From Actinacidiphila acididurans (GTDB taxonomy: Bacteria > Actinomycetota > Actinomycetes > Streptomycetales > Streptomycetaceae), in NCBI RefSeq assembly GCF_016918855.1, contig NZ_JADKYB010000009.1:186001-250000 (forward strand): DNA of 64,000 nucleotides. Reading direction: 5' to 3'. Made by a program: the position numbers and the translations under genes. A model generated the notes under the pieces. It did no database searches and had not been told where the DNA came from. It worked only from the letters and a program-made list of their open reading frames with translations. Each line of letters starts with the position of its first letter. Position 1 is the stretch's first letter. Shown here piece by piece: positions 56,707 to 63,900 of the stretch.

Positions 56707-58569
56707 TCAGGTGATCCGGAAAGTGGCCATCATCGCCATGTCCTCGTGTTCGAGGTTGTGGCAGTGGAAGACGAAGCGGCCCTTGAGGTCGCTGAAGCGG
56801 ATGGCGAGCTGGACCTTTTCGCCCTTGTTGACGAAGACGGTGTCCTTCCACCCCTGGTCGTAGCGTCCGGGGGCCTTCCCGTCTCGGGAGATGACCTGGA
56901 CGGTGGCGTTGTGGATGTGGAACGGGTGGTGGAAGTCCGAGATGATCGTCCATATTTCGGTGCTGCCTGCGGGCACGTCGGCCTGGGAGACCGACGGGTC
57001 GAAGGCCTGATCGTTGATCAGCCATTCGCCCTGGCCGCCTCGGTGGAACTTCATGGTGCGCCGGGTCATGGAACCGCTGGGGGTGATCGGGGAAGTCCTC
57101 GACAGGGTGGACGGGATGCTGCTGCTGTCCTTGGTCGCGCGTGCGACGACGAAGTGCATGACGGCGGCGGTGGAGTCCGATCCGAGCCGGTTGACCAGGG
57201 TGATCTCGTCGCCGACCTTGTGCCCGCTGAAGTCGACGACCACGTCGAACCGCTCGGCGGGGGCGATCACGACGGTGTCCTGGTGCAGTGGTGCCGGCAG
57301 CAGTCCGTGGTCCGTCCCGATCTGGGTGAACCCCTGCGAGGAGTTCTGGAGCGCCAGTTGGTAGGTGCGGGCGTTGGACGCGTTCAGGATCCTGAAGCGG
57401 TAGCGGGCGGTGTCGACCTTCATCACGGGCCACGGGGCTCCGTTGACGAGGATCACGTCGCCCATGACGCCGTTGACCCAGGGCTTGTCGACCCCGGGGG
57501 TGGTGCGCATGGTGGGGTCGATCGCCGGATACATGAAGGAGCCGTCGGAGGCGAAAGCGCGGTCGGCGATCATCAGCGGGACATCGCGGGCGCCCCGCGG
57601 GAGCGGCAGGGCCTGTTCCTCGGTGTCATGCGCGATGTGGAAGCCGGCCAGACCGCGGTAGACGCTGGGGCCGGTGAACGCCATGCGGTGGTCGTGGTAC
57701 CACAGTGTTCCGGCCCGCGGCTGCGGCGGATATGTGTAGTCGCGCTGCATCCTGGTGACGACGGCATCGGGGTCGCTCATGGCGGGCATCCCCGGCATGG
57801 CGGGCATGGCGGGCATGGTGGGGAAGGTGCCGTAGGTCTGTGCCGGCAGGACGAAGTCGGTGGGGTAGCCGTCGCTGTCGTCAGGGGTCGTCCCGCCGTG
57901 GAGGTGGACGACGGTGGGCACGGACAGCGCGTTCTTGTGGGTGACGACGACCCGGCGGCCCGGGTTCTGGACGATCGTGGGACCGGGGAAGGTTCCGTTG
58001 TAGCCCATGATCGGTGTCCGCAGGCCGGGGATGATCTCCACGGTCGCCGGTGACTGCACGATCTCGTAGTAGTCGGTGTCGGAGGTCCGCCGCGTCGGTT
58101 CGAGCTGCTGCGGGACCGGCAGGGGGGAGCGGAACTGCGCGGGCAGCTTCACCTGGCTGGTGAGCGTTCGGATGTCGCCGTTCGGGTCGCCGTGGTCCGA
58201 GCCCTCCCACTGTCCGTTGTCCTGGGTGTCGTCGTGCTGGTCGTTGCCGTGCCCGTTGCTGTGGGTGCCGTCGTGCCGGCCCTTGTCGGGGACGGGCTTG
58301 GGAGCGTGCGGATCGGGGCGGTCCTGCGAGGTGGTGCAAGCGGCGACGACGGCCAGTGCCCCGGCCGCGCCGATCGATCCGACCAGGGCGCGGCGGCTCA
58401 CGGCGGCGTCGGGCAGGGGGCGGCCGGAGGGCGGCTGCCCCGGGTCTGTCGCCTTCCCCGCCTCGCCCGTCCGCGGCGAGGAACCTGCCGCTGATGACCG
58501 CTCGGCTCCTGGGAGCAGGCCGGACAGGCGGCGCACGAGCGCGGGTGCGGGGGTGATGGCGATCTTCAT
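56707..58569 (-). CDS. Multicopper oxidase, Tat-exported lipoprotein, with His- and Met-rich segments
   Basis: The product has 620 residues from ATG 58569. The export signal SRRALVGSIGAAGALAVVAAC (residues 58-78) combines a twin-Arg and a lipobox (VAAC, Cys78), with an unusually long n-region. Residues 99-128 are rich in His, Asp, Asn and Gly. The cupredoxin domains carry the copper motifs HLHGG (222-226), WYHDH (290-294), HPFHIHN and HCHNLEHEDMAMM (T1 axial Met). A Met-rich insertion MPAMPAMPGMPAM (252-264) lies between the first two motifs, as in copper-stress oxidases like CueO, where it binds Cu(I). It is similar to CotA/bilirubin oxidases. The gene is divergent from a histidine kinase/response regulator pair. 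Confidence 0.92.
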   Translation of the reverse strand: MKIAITPAPALVRRLSGLLPGAERSSAAGSSPRTGEAGKATDPGQPPSGRPLPDAAVSRRALVGSIGAAGALAVVAACTTSQDRPDPHAPKPVPDKGRHDGTHSNGHGNDQHDDTQDNGQWEGSDHGDPNGDIRTLTSQVKLPAQFRSPLPVPQQLEPTRRTSDTDYYEIVQSPATVEIIPGLRTPIMGYNGTFPGPTIVQNPGRRVVVTHKNALSVPTVVHLHGGTTPDDSDGYPTDFVLPAQTYGTFPTMPAMPAMPGMPAMSDPDAVVTRMQRDYTYPPQPRAGTLWYHDHRMAFTGPSVYRGLAGFHIAHDTEEQALPLPRGARDVPLMIADRAFASDGSFMYPAIDPTMRTTPGVDKPWVNGVMGDVILVNGAPWPVMKVDTARYRFRILNASNARTYQLALQNSSQGFTQIGTDHGLLPAPLHQDTVVIAPAERFDVVVDFSGHKVGDEITLVNRLGSDSTAAVMHFVVARATKDSSSIPSTLSRTSPITPSGSMTRRTMKFHRGGQGEWLINDQAFDPSVSQADVPAGSTEIWTIISDFHHPFHIHNATVQVISRDGKAPGRYDQGWKDTVFVNKGEKVQLAIRFSDLKGRFVFHCHNLEHEDMAMMATFRIT

Positions 58570-58723
58570 GCCGTCAGCGTCGCAACGTCGCCGGCGGCCG
58601 GGCGTCCCCCGGCGGGAGGCTTCCGCTGCCGCAGCGGATGTACGCCGCCTACACCGGCGGAAGTACAGCGCGGCCTCCCTGGAGACGATCCGCTGTTCGC
58701 AGCCGCGCTTTACCCTGAACGCC

Positions 58724-59950
58724 GTGGCCACCCCGAACCTCACGTACAGCTTCCGAGCGATCACGCGCGGCTCCCGATGGCGACTGCCGCCGCTGGGCGT
58801 CGACGTCGCGCTGGCCGTTGCCGTGACAGCCGTGACGGTGTGGGGCTGCTACAGCGAATCCAACCCCTCCACCCAGGCATTGCGGGTCATGCACGGGCAT
58901 GTCGTCACCCCCGCCCCCGCCGGGGCCTACCTGCTGGTGGTCGGGGCGGGCCTGGCGCTGATCTGGAGACGCCGCCGCCCGCGGGCCGTGCTGGCTGCCT
59001 CGCTCGCCGGGGTGCTCGCTTTCAACGCCCTCGGCTATGTCGGCAACGCGGCGCTGGTCATACCGCCCATCGCCCTCTACGCCGTGGCCCTGAAGGTCCC
59101 CGTACGCCAGTCGGTGGCTCTGGGGACCCTCACGCTCCTCGCGCTGGGCACGATCATCACCGCCAGCCCTTTCAACAGCTTCGGCAGCGGTGACATAGCG
59201 CTGTGCGCGCTCGTCGTCGTGGCCGTGCTCGGCGGGATAGCCAGCGCCAACCGCCGCGACTACCTCGCCGCGGTCCGGACCCGCTCGGAGCTGTTCGTGC
59301 GTGCCCAGGAAGAGGAGATCCGCCGCACCGTCGACGCCGAGCGGCTGCGGATCGCCCGCGAACTCCACGATGTCGTCGCCCACACGATGTCGACCATCAA
59401 CGTGCAGGCGGGCGTCGCCTCCTACGTCACCAGCGACCTGCCCCCCGCTGCGGCCGACGCGCTGCGGGCCATCAAGACCGCCAGCAAGGACGGCCTGCGG
59501 GAGCTGAGAGCCATACTGGCCGTCCTCCGCCAGGCCGACGACCCCGAATCCAATCAGCCCCAGCCCGGACTTGCCCGCCTCGACGCCCTGGTCGCCGGGG
59601 TCAGCGCGGCCGGCCTGCCGACCGAAGTCGTCGTCACCGGCCGCCGCTGCTCCCTGGCCCCCGCCGTCGACCTGGCCGCCTACCGCATCGTGCAGGAATC
59701 ACTGACCAACGCCGTCCGCCACGCCGGACCGGCCACCGCCACCGTCCACATCACGTACAACCACCACGATGTGCGGCTGCGCATCACCGACACCGGACAC
59801 GGACCCTCGGCCGCGTTCCCGTCCGCCGGACACGGCCTGATCGGCATGCGCGAGCGGGCAGCGGCAGCCGGCGGGTCGCTGAGCGCCGGGCCGGCCACCA
59901 ACGGCGGGTTCGAAGTCACCGCCCTCCTCCCGAAGGCGCCCGGCGCATGA
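58724..59950 (+). CDS. Sensor histidine kinase (HisKA_3 type)
   Basis: The product has 408 residues from GTG 58724. Residues about 20-160 contain four to five transmembrane segments (VDVALAVAVTAVTVWGC, AYLLVVGAGLALIW, AVLAASLAGVLAFNAL, LVIPPIALYAVAL, LTLLALGTIITA) with short extracellular loops. RLRIARELHDVVAHTMSTINVQAG is the phospho-accepting H box (HisKA_3), LREL RAILAVLR-type helix follows, and the HATPase has NAVRHAGPA (N box) and DTGHGP (D/G1). It senses membrane-associated signals. It overlaps the response regulator by 4 bases (ATGA). The divergent multicopper oxidase suggests copper or envelope stress as a signal. Confidence 0.9.
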   Translation: MATPNLTYSFRAITRGSRWRLPPLGVDVALAVAVTAVTVWGCYSESNPSTQALRVMHGHVVTPAPAGAYLLVVGAGLALIWRRRRPRAVLAASLAGVLAFNALGYVGNAALVIPPIALYAVALKVPVRQSVALGTLTLLALGTIITASPFNSFGSGDIALCALVVVAVLGGIASANRRDYLAAVRTRSELFVRAQEEEIRRTVDAERLRIARELHDVVAHTMSTINVQAGVASYVTSDLPPAAADALRAIKTASKDGLRELRAILAVLRQADDPESNQPQPGLARLDALVAGVSAAGLPTEVVVTGRRCSLAPAVDLAAYRIVQESLTNAVRHAGPATATVHITYNHHDVRLRITDTGHGPSAAFPSAGHGLIGMRERAAAAGGSLSAGPATNGGFEVTALLPKAPGA

Positions 59951-60636
59951 TCCGCGTGCTGCTGGCAGACGACCAGGCCCTCATCCGCGCCGGTTTCCGC
60001 GCGCTGCTCGAGCACACCGACGACATCGCCGTCGTCGGGGAGGCAACCGACGGTGAGCAGGCTGTCGGCCTGGCAGCGGCGACCCGCGCCGACGTCGTCC
60101 TCATGGACATCCGCATGCCGGGAGTCGACGGACTCGAAGCGACCCGGCGCATCGCGGCCAGCGAAGACCTGGCCGGAGTGCGCATACTGATCCTGACCAC
60201 CTTCGAGTCCGACCACTACGTCTACGAGGCAATCCGCTCCGGCGCCTCCGGCTTCCTCGTCAAGGACACCGAGCCGGAAGAGCTGATCCAGGCCGTACGG
60301 ATCGTCGCCCGCGGTGACGCCCTGCTGTCCCCCGGCATCACGCGCCGCCTCATCGCCGACATCGCCGCCAAGGGCAGGCCCGACTCAGGCGCGACGGACT
60401 ACCGGATCGACCGGCTCACCGACCGCGAACGCGAAGTCCTGGCCCTCGTCGGCCGCGGCCAGTCCAACGACGAGATCGCCGGCGTCCTGTTCCTGAGCCC
60501 CCTCACGGTCAAAACCCACGTCAGCCGCATCATGACCAAACTCCCCGCACGCGACCGTGCCCAGCTCGTCGTCATCGCCTACGAAACCGGCCTCGTCACC
60601 GTAGGGGGAACACAGGCTCACGGCCGGCGCGGCTGA
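59947..60636 (+). CDS. NarL/LuxR-type response regulator
   Basis: The product has 229 residues from ATG 59947, overlapping the kinase stop. The receiver has LLADDQALIRAG (acidic pocket), DVVLMDIRMPGVDGLEAT (phospho-Asp), ILILTTFE (Thr), and GFLVKDTEPE (Lys). The C-terminal LuxR/GerE domain is LTDREREVLALVGRGQSNDEIAGVLFLSPLTVKTHVSRIMTKL. With the cognate kinase it forms a complete two-component pair. The neighbouring divergent oxidase gene is a plausible target; no binding site was identified in the 154-bp gap. Confidence 0.93.
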   Translation: MIRVLLADDQALIRAGFRALLEHTDDIAVVGEATDGEQAVGLAAATRADVVLMDIRMPGVDGLEATRRIAASEDLAGVRILILTTFESDHYVYEAIRSGASGFLVKDTEPEELIQAVRIVARGDALLSPGITRRLIADIAAKGRPDSGATDYRIDRLTDREREVLALVGRGQSNDEIAGVLFLSPLTVKTHVSRIMTKLPARDRAQLVVIAYETGLVTVGGTQAHGRRG

Positions 60637-60866
60637 CCGACTCGCCCCAAGGCCCCGGCGCGGGTGTGCGCGACGTCGAACAGCACGACGGTGCCGCCGT
60701 GTTCGATGCTCACGGGAGACGGCGACACCGTTTGACCCGTTGTCCGGGCCTTTCCGGTGGTCACCGTGCACTTGCCGGGCTCGGGCGGTCAGTCCAGGGG
60801 TGACGACGGTGAGCCAGCGGGTGCGGGCTGCTGGTGGCTGGTCGGTGGGTGCGGTGGAGAACGGCA

Positions 60867-60998
60867 GGTAGCTCCTCCGGCATCGGCGAGGCCACCGCCG
60901 TCGAGCTCCACGACCTCGGCTACACCGTTACACCGTCTACGGGGCCGCCCGCCGCACCGACCGCCTGCAAAAGCTCGCTGACCGCGGCATCCGCCCGC
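60867..60998 (+). pseudogene. N-terminal remnant of an SDR, broken by an 8-bp tandem duplication
   Basis: GSSSGIGEATAVELHDLGYT is the start of an SDR cofactor domain. The frame is lost where TACACCGT (60921-60928) is repeated directly (60929-60936); dropping one copy restores GYTVYGAARRTDRLQKLADR, the normal continuation. The gene has no start and ends soon after GIRPRP. It is a slip-duplication-derived frameshift on an already truncated gene. It lies just before the toxin-antitoxin pair. Confidence 0.75.
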
Positions 60999-61148
60999 GC
61001 CCTCGCCCGGCCAGGAGCCACGATGACCTCCGGCCCACGCGCGAGCCCGTACCGATTCCGTTCCGCTGCTCCCCGAGGGCCGACTGCGCCGGATACGAGA
61101 GGGTGGTGGCAGATGGTGCAACCGATATCCGGTGGCTAAGGTGGTGGC

Positions 61149-61340
61149 ATGTCTGTGATGACGCTCCGCATTCCTGACGACCTGGACCCCTCGATCCGTG
61201 CCGGCGCGAAGGCGGCGGGCATGAGCTTGAACGCCTACATCGTGCGCGCCGCGCGCCGCCAGGCCGTGCTCGACGCCGGGCAGCGGCTTGCTGCGCTCGG
61301 CCTCGGCGACGACCTGGCGGGCGAGGGCGACACCCTGTGA
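61149..61340 (+). CDS. Ribbon-helix-helix-type antitoxin of a MazEF-like pair
   Basis: The product has 63 residues from ATG 61149. MTLRIPDDLDPSIRAGAKAAGMSLNAYIVRAARRQ is a compact ribbon-helix-helix (HicB/Arc-like) DNA-binding motif, and the C-terminal LDAGQRLAALGLGDDLA would wrap around the toxin. The stop (61338-61340) overlaps the GTG of the toxin gene, a sign of translational coupling. It likely represses the pair's promoter. Confidence 0.85.
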   Translation: MSVMTLRIPDDLDPSIRAGAKAAGMSLNAYIVRAARRQAVLDAGQRLAALGLGDDLAGEGDTL

Positions 61341-61633
61341 GGCGGGGGGAGATCTGGACGCTCGACGACGGACGCAGCGTCCTGGTGGTCTCGCTCGACG
61401 GCCTGGAGACCACGTTCGGCGCGGTCCTCGCTATCGTGCTGCACCCCTCGGGCCGGTATCCCGACACGGCCATGTCGGTGGTGATCGGCGATCCGCTGCC
61501 CTGCACCGCGGTCGCGGTCAACCTTCAGCAGTTGCGCGTCGGCCGCTTCGAGGACGCCAAGTGCCTCGGCCCGGTCGATGCCGCCGTGATGGAACGCGTC
61601 GAGCAGGCGCTGCGCGCGGTACTCGATCTCTAG
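61337..61633 (+). CDS. MazF/PemK-type toxin (putative endoribonuclease)
   Basis: The product has 98 residues from GTG 61337, overlapping the antitoxin stop. It opens RRGEIWTLDDGRSVLVVS (RGEIW is the MazF/PemK signature, with the catalytic Arg/loop), followed by beta-strand SVVIGDPLPCTAVAVNLQQLRV and C-terminal helix AVMERVEQALRAVL. MazF folds are sequence-specific ribonucleases. The usual conserved Thr and an RP motif are not obvious (the strand reads VVSLDGLET), so activity should be tested. It closes the operon. Confidence 0.8.
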   Translation: MRRGEIWTLDDGRSVLVVSLDGLETTFGAVLAIVLHPSGRYPDTAMSVVIGDPLPCTAVAVNLQQLRVGRFEDAKCLGPVDAAVMERVEQALRAVLDL

Positions 61634-61672
61634 ACCGGCGCGGCCCGACGTCCGGCCGGGCATCGCGCCGGC

Positions 61673-61816
61673 GTGAACGCCGACCGCCGCGGCGGCGACC
61701 TGGTCGTGACGGGCAGCCGATGCCAAAAGGACTACCAGCACATGGTCCCCAAACAGAAACAGCGAGCCGGGGCCCGGCTCAGCCTTAACTTCTCAGCGCC
61801 CGTCCCCTCCGCGTGA
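61673..61816 (+). pseudogene. C-terminal remnant of an AlkB-like dioxygenase
   Basis: The frame gives GGDLVVTGSRCQKDYQHMVP, followed by KQKQRAGARLSLNF and stop at 61814-61816. This follows the AlkB-type end (GDLxVMGGxxQxxWxHxVPK, then GxRxSxxFR) with the metal-binding His and the 2-oxoglutarate-binding Arg. Only about 47 codons are left; the N-terminal part is not present upstream. It is a gene fragment. Confidence 0.7.
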
Positions 61817-62032
61817 CCGCACGCGCCAGTTCCGGGCACCACGTGGGCGAATGCCTGGCCTTGCCGAGCGCGCGCGTGGCGGATCCGGCCGAGGTCACCG
61901 GCAACTGACCTCTCGCGCCGGCCGCCTTGATCGGCGGATCCATGGCGCATGCCGGCCGCGGACGTCCTGGCCGAGGACCGGGCGGAAGCGCCAGGAGCAG
62001 ATCCGCACCCGATAAGCCGCAGGTATCCGCCC

Positions 62033-62596
62033 CTACCCGGCCTCCCGGGACGCGTGCTGCTCGCTGCCCCGGGTCCGCGGAACGGTGGCGCCCTTGTGCC
62101 GCTCGTAGTGGCGCCGCGCCTTCAGCCGGTTCCCGCAGCCGGCCATCGAGCACCAGCGTGCGCTGTTGTTCTTGGAGCGGTCGAGGAAGAAGCGGGTGCA
62201 CTCGTCGTTGCCGCAGGGCCGCAGCCGGCCCGGCGCGCTGCGCCGCAGCGAATCCCAGGCGAGGACGGCACGGGCGGCCAGCCCCCGGCCGGGCGGCGCC
62301 GTCAGGTCCCACACCACCCCGTCGTCGCCGAGGGTTGCCCGGTAGGCGACGTCTTCAAGTGCGGCGGCCAGGTCGCGGGGCGTCGCATCCCCGCGGATCA
62401 GCCCCTGAAGCGCGTCGCGGGTCGAGCGCAGGACCTCCAGGTCCTCGTGCGCGTGAGCCTCGCCGTGGTGCGCGTCCAGCCAGGCCCGCGCGGATGCCGC
62501 ATCGGACAGTTCGTCGCGCACCGTGCCGTCGACGGTGGGGGTGGTGTTCACAAGCGCCAGCAGGAACGTCTCGTCAGCCGTGGACGCACCGTTCAC
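62033..62596 (-). CDS. CGNR-type zinc-finger regulator
   Basis: The product has 187 residues from ATG 62596. The ABATE-like N-terminus (LLALVNTTPTVDGTVRDEL, SARAWLDAHHGEAHAHEDLEVLRSTRDALQGLIRG) is followed by the finger CGNDECTRFFLDRSKNNSARWCSMAGCGNRLKARRHYERHK, in which both CxxxxC and CxxxC and the CGNR motif are intact. This is a DNA-binding protein. The divergent alpha/beta hydrolase gene at 62682 is the likely target. A second member at 29233 has CSTR in place of CGNR. Confidence 0.9.
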   Translation of the reverse strand: MNGASTADETFLLALVNTTPTVDGTVRDELSDAASARAWLDAHHGEAHAHEDLEVLRSTRDALQGLIRGDATPRDLAAALEDVAYRATLGDDGVVWDLTAPPGRGLAARAVLAWDSLRRSAPGRLRPCGNDECTRFFLDRSKNNSARWCSMAGCGNRLKARRHYERHKGATVPRTRGSEQHASREAG

Positions 62597-62616
62597 TTCT
62601 AACCTCCAATCTCCGC

Positions 62617-62647
62617 TTGACAGGGTACGTCACACCATGCCTACGCT
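62617..62647 (+). promoter_or_regulatory. Putative promoter of the alpha/beta hydrolase gene with flanking repeats
   Basis: TTGACA (62617-62622), a 19-base spacer and TACGCT (62642-62647) lie 34 bases before ATG 62682. TAACCTCCAAT (62600-62610) and TAACCACCATT (62649-62659) are similar direct repeats around it, possible sites for the divergent CGNR protein. Confidence 0.5.
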
Positions 62648-62681
62648 GTAACCACCATTGGATCGAATAGGGGTTAGGACT

Positions 62682-63554
62682 ATGACCGAGACAGTGCACT
62701 ACCGGTACGCGACCGTGCAGGGGCAGCGGCTCTTCTACCGTGAAGCCGGACCGGCCGACGCGCCCGTCGTCGTACTGCTGCACGGCTTCCCCACCAGTTC
62801 GTTCATGTTCCGCAACCTGATCCCGCAGCTCGACGGCTACCGCGTGATCGCCCCCGACCACCTCGGCTTCGGGTTCTCCGACGCACCGGCGGTCCAGGAG
62901 TTCGACTACACCTTCGACGCCCTCGCGGAACTGACCGCGGGCCTGCTGGAGCAGCTGAACGTCCACCGCTACGCCGTATACGCACAGGACTACGGCGCGC
63001 CGATCGCATGGCGCCTCGCGCTGCGCGACCCGGACGCCATCAGCGCCGTCATCAGCCAGAACGGCAACGCCTACGACGAGGGCTTCGTCGCCGACGGCTG
63101 GCAGGGCATCTGGGCCTACCAGCGTGAGCAGACGCCGCAGAACGAAGCCGCACTGCGGCAGGTGCTCACGCTGGACGCCGTCCGCTGGCAGTACGTCACC
63201 GGTGTCGCCGACGAGAGCGTCGTCAGCCCCGACACCTGGCGGCACGACTACGCGCACCTGTCGCGGCCCGGGAACGCCGAGGTGCAGCTGAAGCTGTTCC
63301 TCGACTACGCGAACAACCCGCCGATGTACCCGGCTTTTCACGAGTGGCTGCGCTCCCGGCAGGTGCCGGTGCTCGCCGTCTGGGGCAAGTACGACCCGTT
63401 CTTCGGGCCGGACGGCGCCCGGGCCTTCGAACGCGACACCGCCAACGCCGAGGTGCACCTGTTCGAGGGCGGACACTTCCTCCTCGAAAGCGCCGGTGAC
63501 GAAGTGGCGGCACTGATTCGCAAGTTCCTCTCGCGCCACGCGCCCGCCGCCTGA
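62682..63554 (+). CDS. Alpha/beta hydrolase with Asp nucleophile (epoxide hydrolase/haloalkane dehalogenase-like)
   Basis: The product has 290 residues from ATG 62682. HGFPTSSFMFRN (oxyanion HG), IAPDHLGFGFSD, then AVYAQDYGAPIAWRLAL with nucleophile Asp in QDYG (rather than a Ser in GxSxG), catalytic acid in WGKYDPFF and His in GGHFLLES. This Asp-based triad is found in epoxide hydrolases, haloalkane and fluoroacetate dehalogenases. The closest group is not clear; two tyrosines of epoxide hydrolases cannot be assigned securely. It is cytosolic. The divergent CGNR regulator is its likely regulator. Confidence 0.9.
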   Translation: MTETVHYRYATVQGQRLFYREAGPADAPVVVLLHGFPTSSFMFRNLIPQLDGYRVIAPDHLGFGFSDAPAVQEFDYTFDALAELTAGLLEQLNVHRYAVYAQDYGAPIAWRLALRDPDAISAVISQNGNAYDEGFVADGWQGIWAYQREQTPQNEAALRQVLTLDAVRWQYVTGVADESVVSPDTWRHDYAHLSRPGNAEVQLKLFLDYANNPPMYPAFHEWLRSRQVPVLAVWGKYDPFFGPDGARAFERDTANAEVHLFEGGHFLLESAGDEVAALIRKFLSRHAPAA

Positions 63555-63598
63555 CCGGGCTCCTGACAGGCAAGCGCCGCAGGGAGCGGCCCGGCGCG

Positions 63599-63738
63599 TC
63601 AGCGGCGCCGCTGGCCGGCCCGCAGCTCGAAGTCGCCGTAGCTGTTGTCGGCGGGATTGACGGTGACCCCGGGGGCGACGATCTCGTCGATACGGTCCAG
63701 GACGTCGGCCGTGAGCGCGGCGCCGAGGGCATCGAGAC
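63599..63738 (-). pseudogene. C-terminal remnant of an aldo/keto reductase
   Basis: Reading the minus strand gives RLDALGAALTADVLDRIDEI, then VAPGVTVNPADNSYGDFEL and stop at 63599-63601, the usual end of actinobacterial aldo/keto reductases (LTxxxLDRIDELVxPGxTxNPAD). Only about 45 codons remain. The sequence stops abruptly near 63738, where a fragment of a different gene on the opposite strand begins. Confidence 0.7.
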
Positions 63739-63888
63739 GCCTACATCGGCGAACTCCTGCCCGACATCATGGAAGGCCGCATCGAGCCCGGCCGCGTCTT
63801 CGACCGCACCGTCGCCCTCGACGCCACCCCCGAGGGCTACCGGGCCATGGACACCCGCCAGGCCCGGAAGGTCCTGGTGCGGCCGTGA
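63736..63888 (+). pseudogene. C-terminal remnant of a zinc-type alcohol dehydrogenase
   Basis: The frame gives AYIGELLPDIMEGRIEPGRV, then FDRTVALDATPEGYRAMDTR and KVLVRP before stop 63886-63888. This matches the end of medium-chain (MDR) alcohol dehydrogenases (LLPxIxxGxIxPGxVFDxTxxLxxxxEGYxAMxxRxAxKxLxRP). No upstream part exists; the fragment abuts the aldo/keto reductase remnant on the other strand. Broken gene. Confidence 0.75.
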
Positions 63889-63900
63889 CCGGGCACCGCC

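Noticed and set aside
60615..60780. Minus-strand frame of about 50 codons (VSIEHGGTVVLFDVAHTRAG)
   Set aside because: Overlaps the response regulator end; no known family, no convincing start.
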